DNA of 64,000 nucleotides, taken from an uncultured Mucispirillum sp. (lineage in GTDB: Bacteria; Chrysiogenota; Deferribacteres; Deferribacterales; Mucispirillaceae). The translations under genes were made by a program, and so were the position numbers. The DNA lies in the NCBI GenBank assembly GCA_944325215.1, contig CALUZC010000013.1:1-64000 (forward strand), given 5' to 3'. The notes under the pieces were generated by a model. The model ran no database searches. It saw nothing but the letters and a program-made list of their open reading frames with translations, and was not told where the DNA came from. Below are positions 63,387 to 64,000 of this stretch, piece after piece; position 1 is the first letter of the stretch, and the number at the start of each line of letters is the position of its first letter.

Positions 63387-63440
63387 AGGCCCTCCAAAAC
63401 TGATTTAGATTTTTAAGATTAATAAGATGTGATTTATTCT

Positions 63441-63469
63441 ATATTATATTTGTGGTGTAATAATGTCAA
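63441..63469 (-). promoter_or_regulatory. Promoter of the chemotaxis receptor gene
   Basis: TTGACA (63464-63469) and TAATAT (63441-63446) on the minus strand, 17 bases apart. Confidence 0.65.
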
Positions 63470-63493
63470 TATTTTTTTAAAAATATAACATTG

Positions 63494-64000
63494 TTATTTT
63501 TTAAAAGCATGTTCTTTTTGAATAAATTGCAGCACTTTTACAGCTAAATCTTCAGGTAGTTTGCCATAATCTTTTATTATATTTACAGTTAAATCTGAGC
63601 GAGTATGTATATCTGGTATAGCTGTTAAAAGTTGTTTTAAGCGTTTTTCTCCCATACCTTCTATTTGTAGAAGTGGTGATTTTGTTATGTTTTTTAAAGC
63701 TAAGCTTCTTGAATAAGTTATTGCAAACCTGTGGCTTTCATCTCGCAAATGCTGAATAAAATGGAGCAGTGGGTCATTTTTCTTCATTATTACAGGATTT
63801 TTTCTATTTGGTAAATGGATTTGTTCTATAGTTGTTTCAAATTCATGTTTTTGAGGGCGTAATGACCTGCTTTTGCTAATAGATATAAAAGGTGCTGTTA
63901 TACCTGATAGTTCTGCTGCTTTTAGTGCAGAATTAAGCTGACCTAAACCACCGTCAATTATATATAAATCTGCCTGTTCTTCACTACCTTCTGCTATATT
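63494..64000 (-). CDS. uvrC: UvrABC excinuclease subunit C, C-terminal part (cut by window edge)
   Basis: The minus-strand frame is open from the window edge to TAA 63494. It encodes 'ADLYIIDGGLGQLNSALKAA' (endonuclease-fold DGG..Q motif), 'PFISISKSRSLR', 'HFIQHLRDESHRFAITYSR' and a C-terminal helix-hairpin-helix ('LLQIEGMGEKRLKQLLTAI'), the end of UvrC, which makes the two cuts in nucleotide excision repair. The ATG at 63787 is internal, not the start. Confidence 0.93.
   Translation of the reverse strand, partial: NIAEGSEEQADLYIIDGGLGQLNSALKAAELSGITAPFISISKSRSLRPQKHEFETTIEQIHLPNRKNPVIMKKNDPLLHFIQHLRDESHRFAITYSRSLALKNITKSPLLQIEGMGEKRLKQLLTAIPDIHTRSDLTVNIIKDYGKLPEDLAVKVLQFIQKEHAFKK

Overview
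The window comes from a strongly AT-rich bacterial chromosome. Short intergenic gaps, clear AGGAGG-type ribosome binding sites and sigma70-like promoters are common. Lipoproteins with lipoboxes, an FtsEX-EnvC-CtpA module, a CcmF/CcsA-type cytochrome c assembly protein, a CheX-like protein and a chemotaxis receptor indicate a Gram-negative, respiring, chemotactic organism. The gene mix (many exported ankyrin proteins, very low GC) would suit a gut-associated member of Deferribacterota such as Mucispirillum. That assignment is inference from gene content and style, not a database match.

Layout. 1-132: tail of an IS30-type transposase. 262-3485: translation operon thrS-infC-rpmI-rplT, where infC starts at ATA and rpmI-rplT is separated by a hairpin-rich spacer. 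3529-4755: AAA/DUF4143 ATPase. 4940-5881: unknown protein. 5948-7366: thiC with a TPP riboswitch. 7442-9983: exported ankyrin protein and a DUF2062 membrane protein. 10079-13840: a large membrane protein of unknown function, then an ECF sigma factor operon with an internally duplicated anti-sigma-like protein and a Spy-like membrane-anchored protein. 13916-20572: ackA, ccmF-like gene, ligA and a U32 peptidase-family gene. 20774-24583: EamA transporter, the cysE-iscR-iscS-small protein sulfur operon, and a 58-residue ferredoxin. 24842-27262: a small protein and a BIG2-domain lipoprotein.

27394-33341 is an isolated phage packaging and capsid module on the minus strand: small and large terminase, portal broken by a frameshift, a small protein, a scaffold-like protein, a DUF5309/SU10-type capsid protein and a small protein. 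No integrase, tail or lysis genes are visible. It is followed on the plus strand by an FGE/SUMF1-like secreted protein and a lipoprotein with a metzincin HExxHxxGxxH motif. The lipoprotein's reading frame contains a G9 tract, a candidate phase-variation switch.

35592-43183 is one long minus-strand envelope and tRNA-modification operon: ftsE-ftsX-envC-ctpA-divergent polysaccharide deacetylase-tsaD-dus. 43388-47789: a helical unknown, a phage-repressor-like XRE regulator with its own palindromic operator, an MFS pump and a cytidylate-kinase-like protein. 48028-49919: thiG-thiH. 50000-53337: ankyrin protein, threonine ammonia-lyase, CheX-like protein, BOF protein and a fragment of a lost MFS transporter. 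53330-59464: three more exported ankyrin-type proteins around an IclR regulator. 59615-64000: a hydrolase lipoprotein, a DUF362 ferredoxin-like protein, a PAS-PAS chemotaxis receptor and the 3' part of uvrC.

The most unusual points are the G9 tract in the metzincin lipoprotein, the sigma/duplicated-anti-sigma/Spy-like operon, the tailless capsid-packaging module with a split portal, the set of five exported ankyrin proteins, and a TPP riboswitch whose alternative pairings for hiding the ribosome binding site can be read from the sequence.
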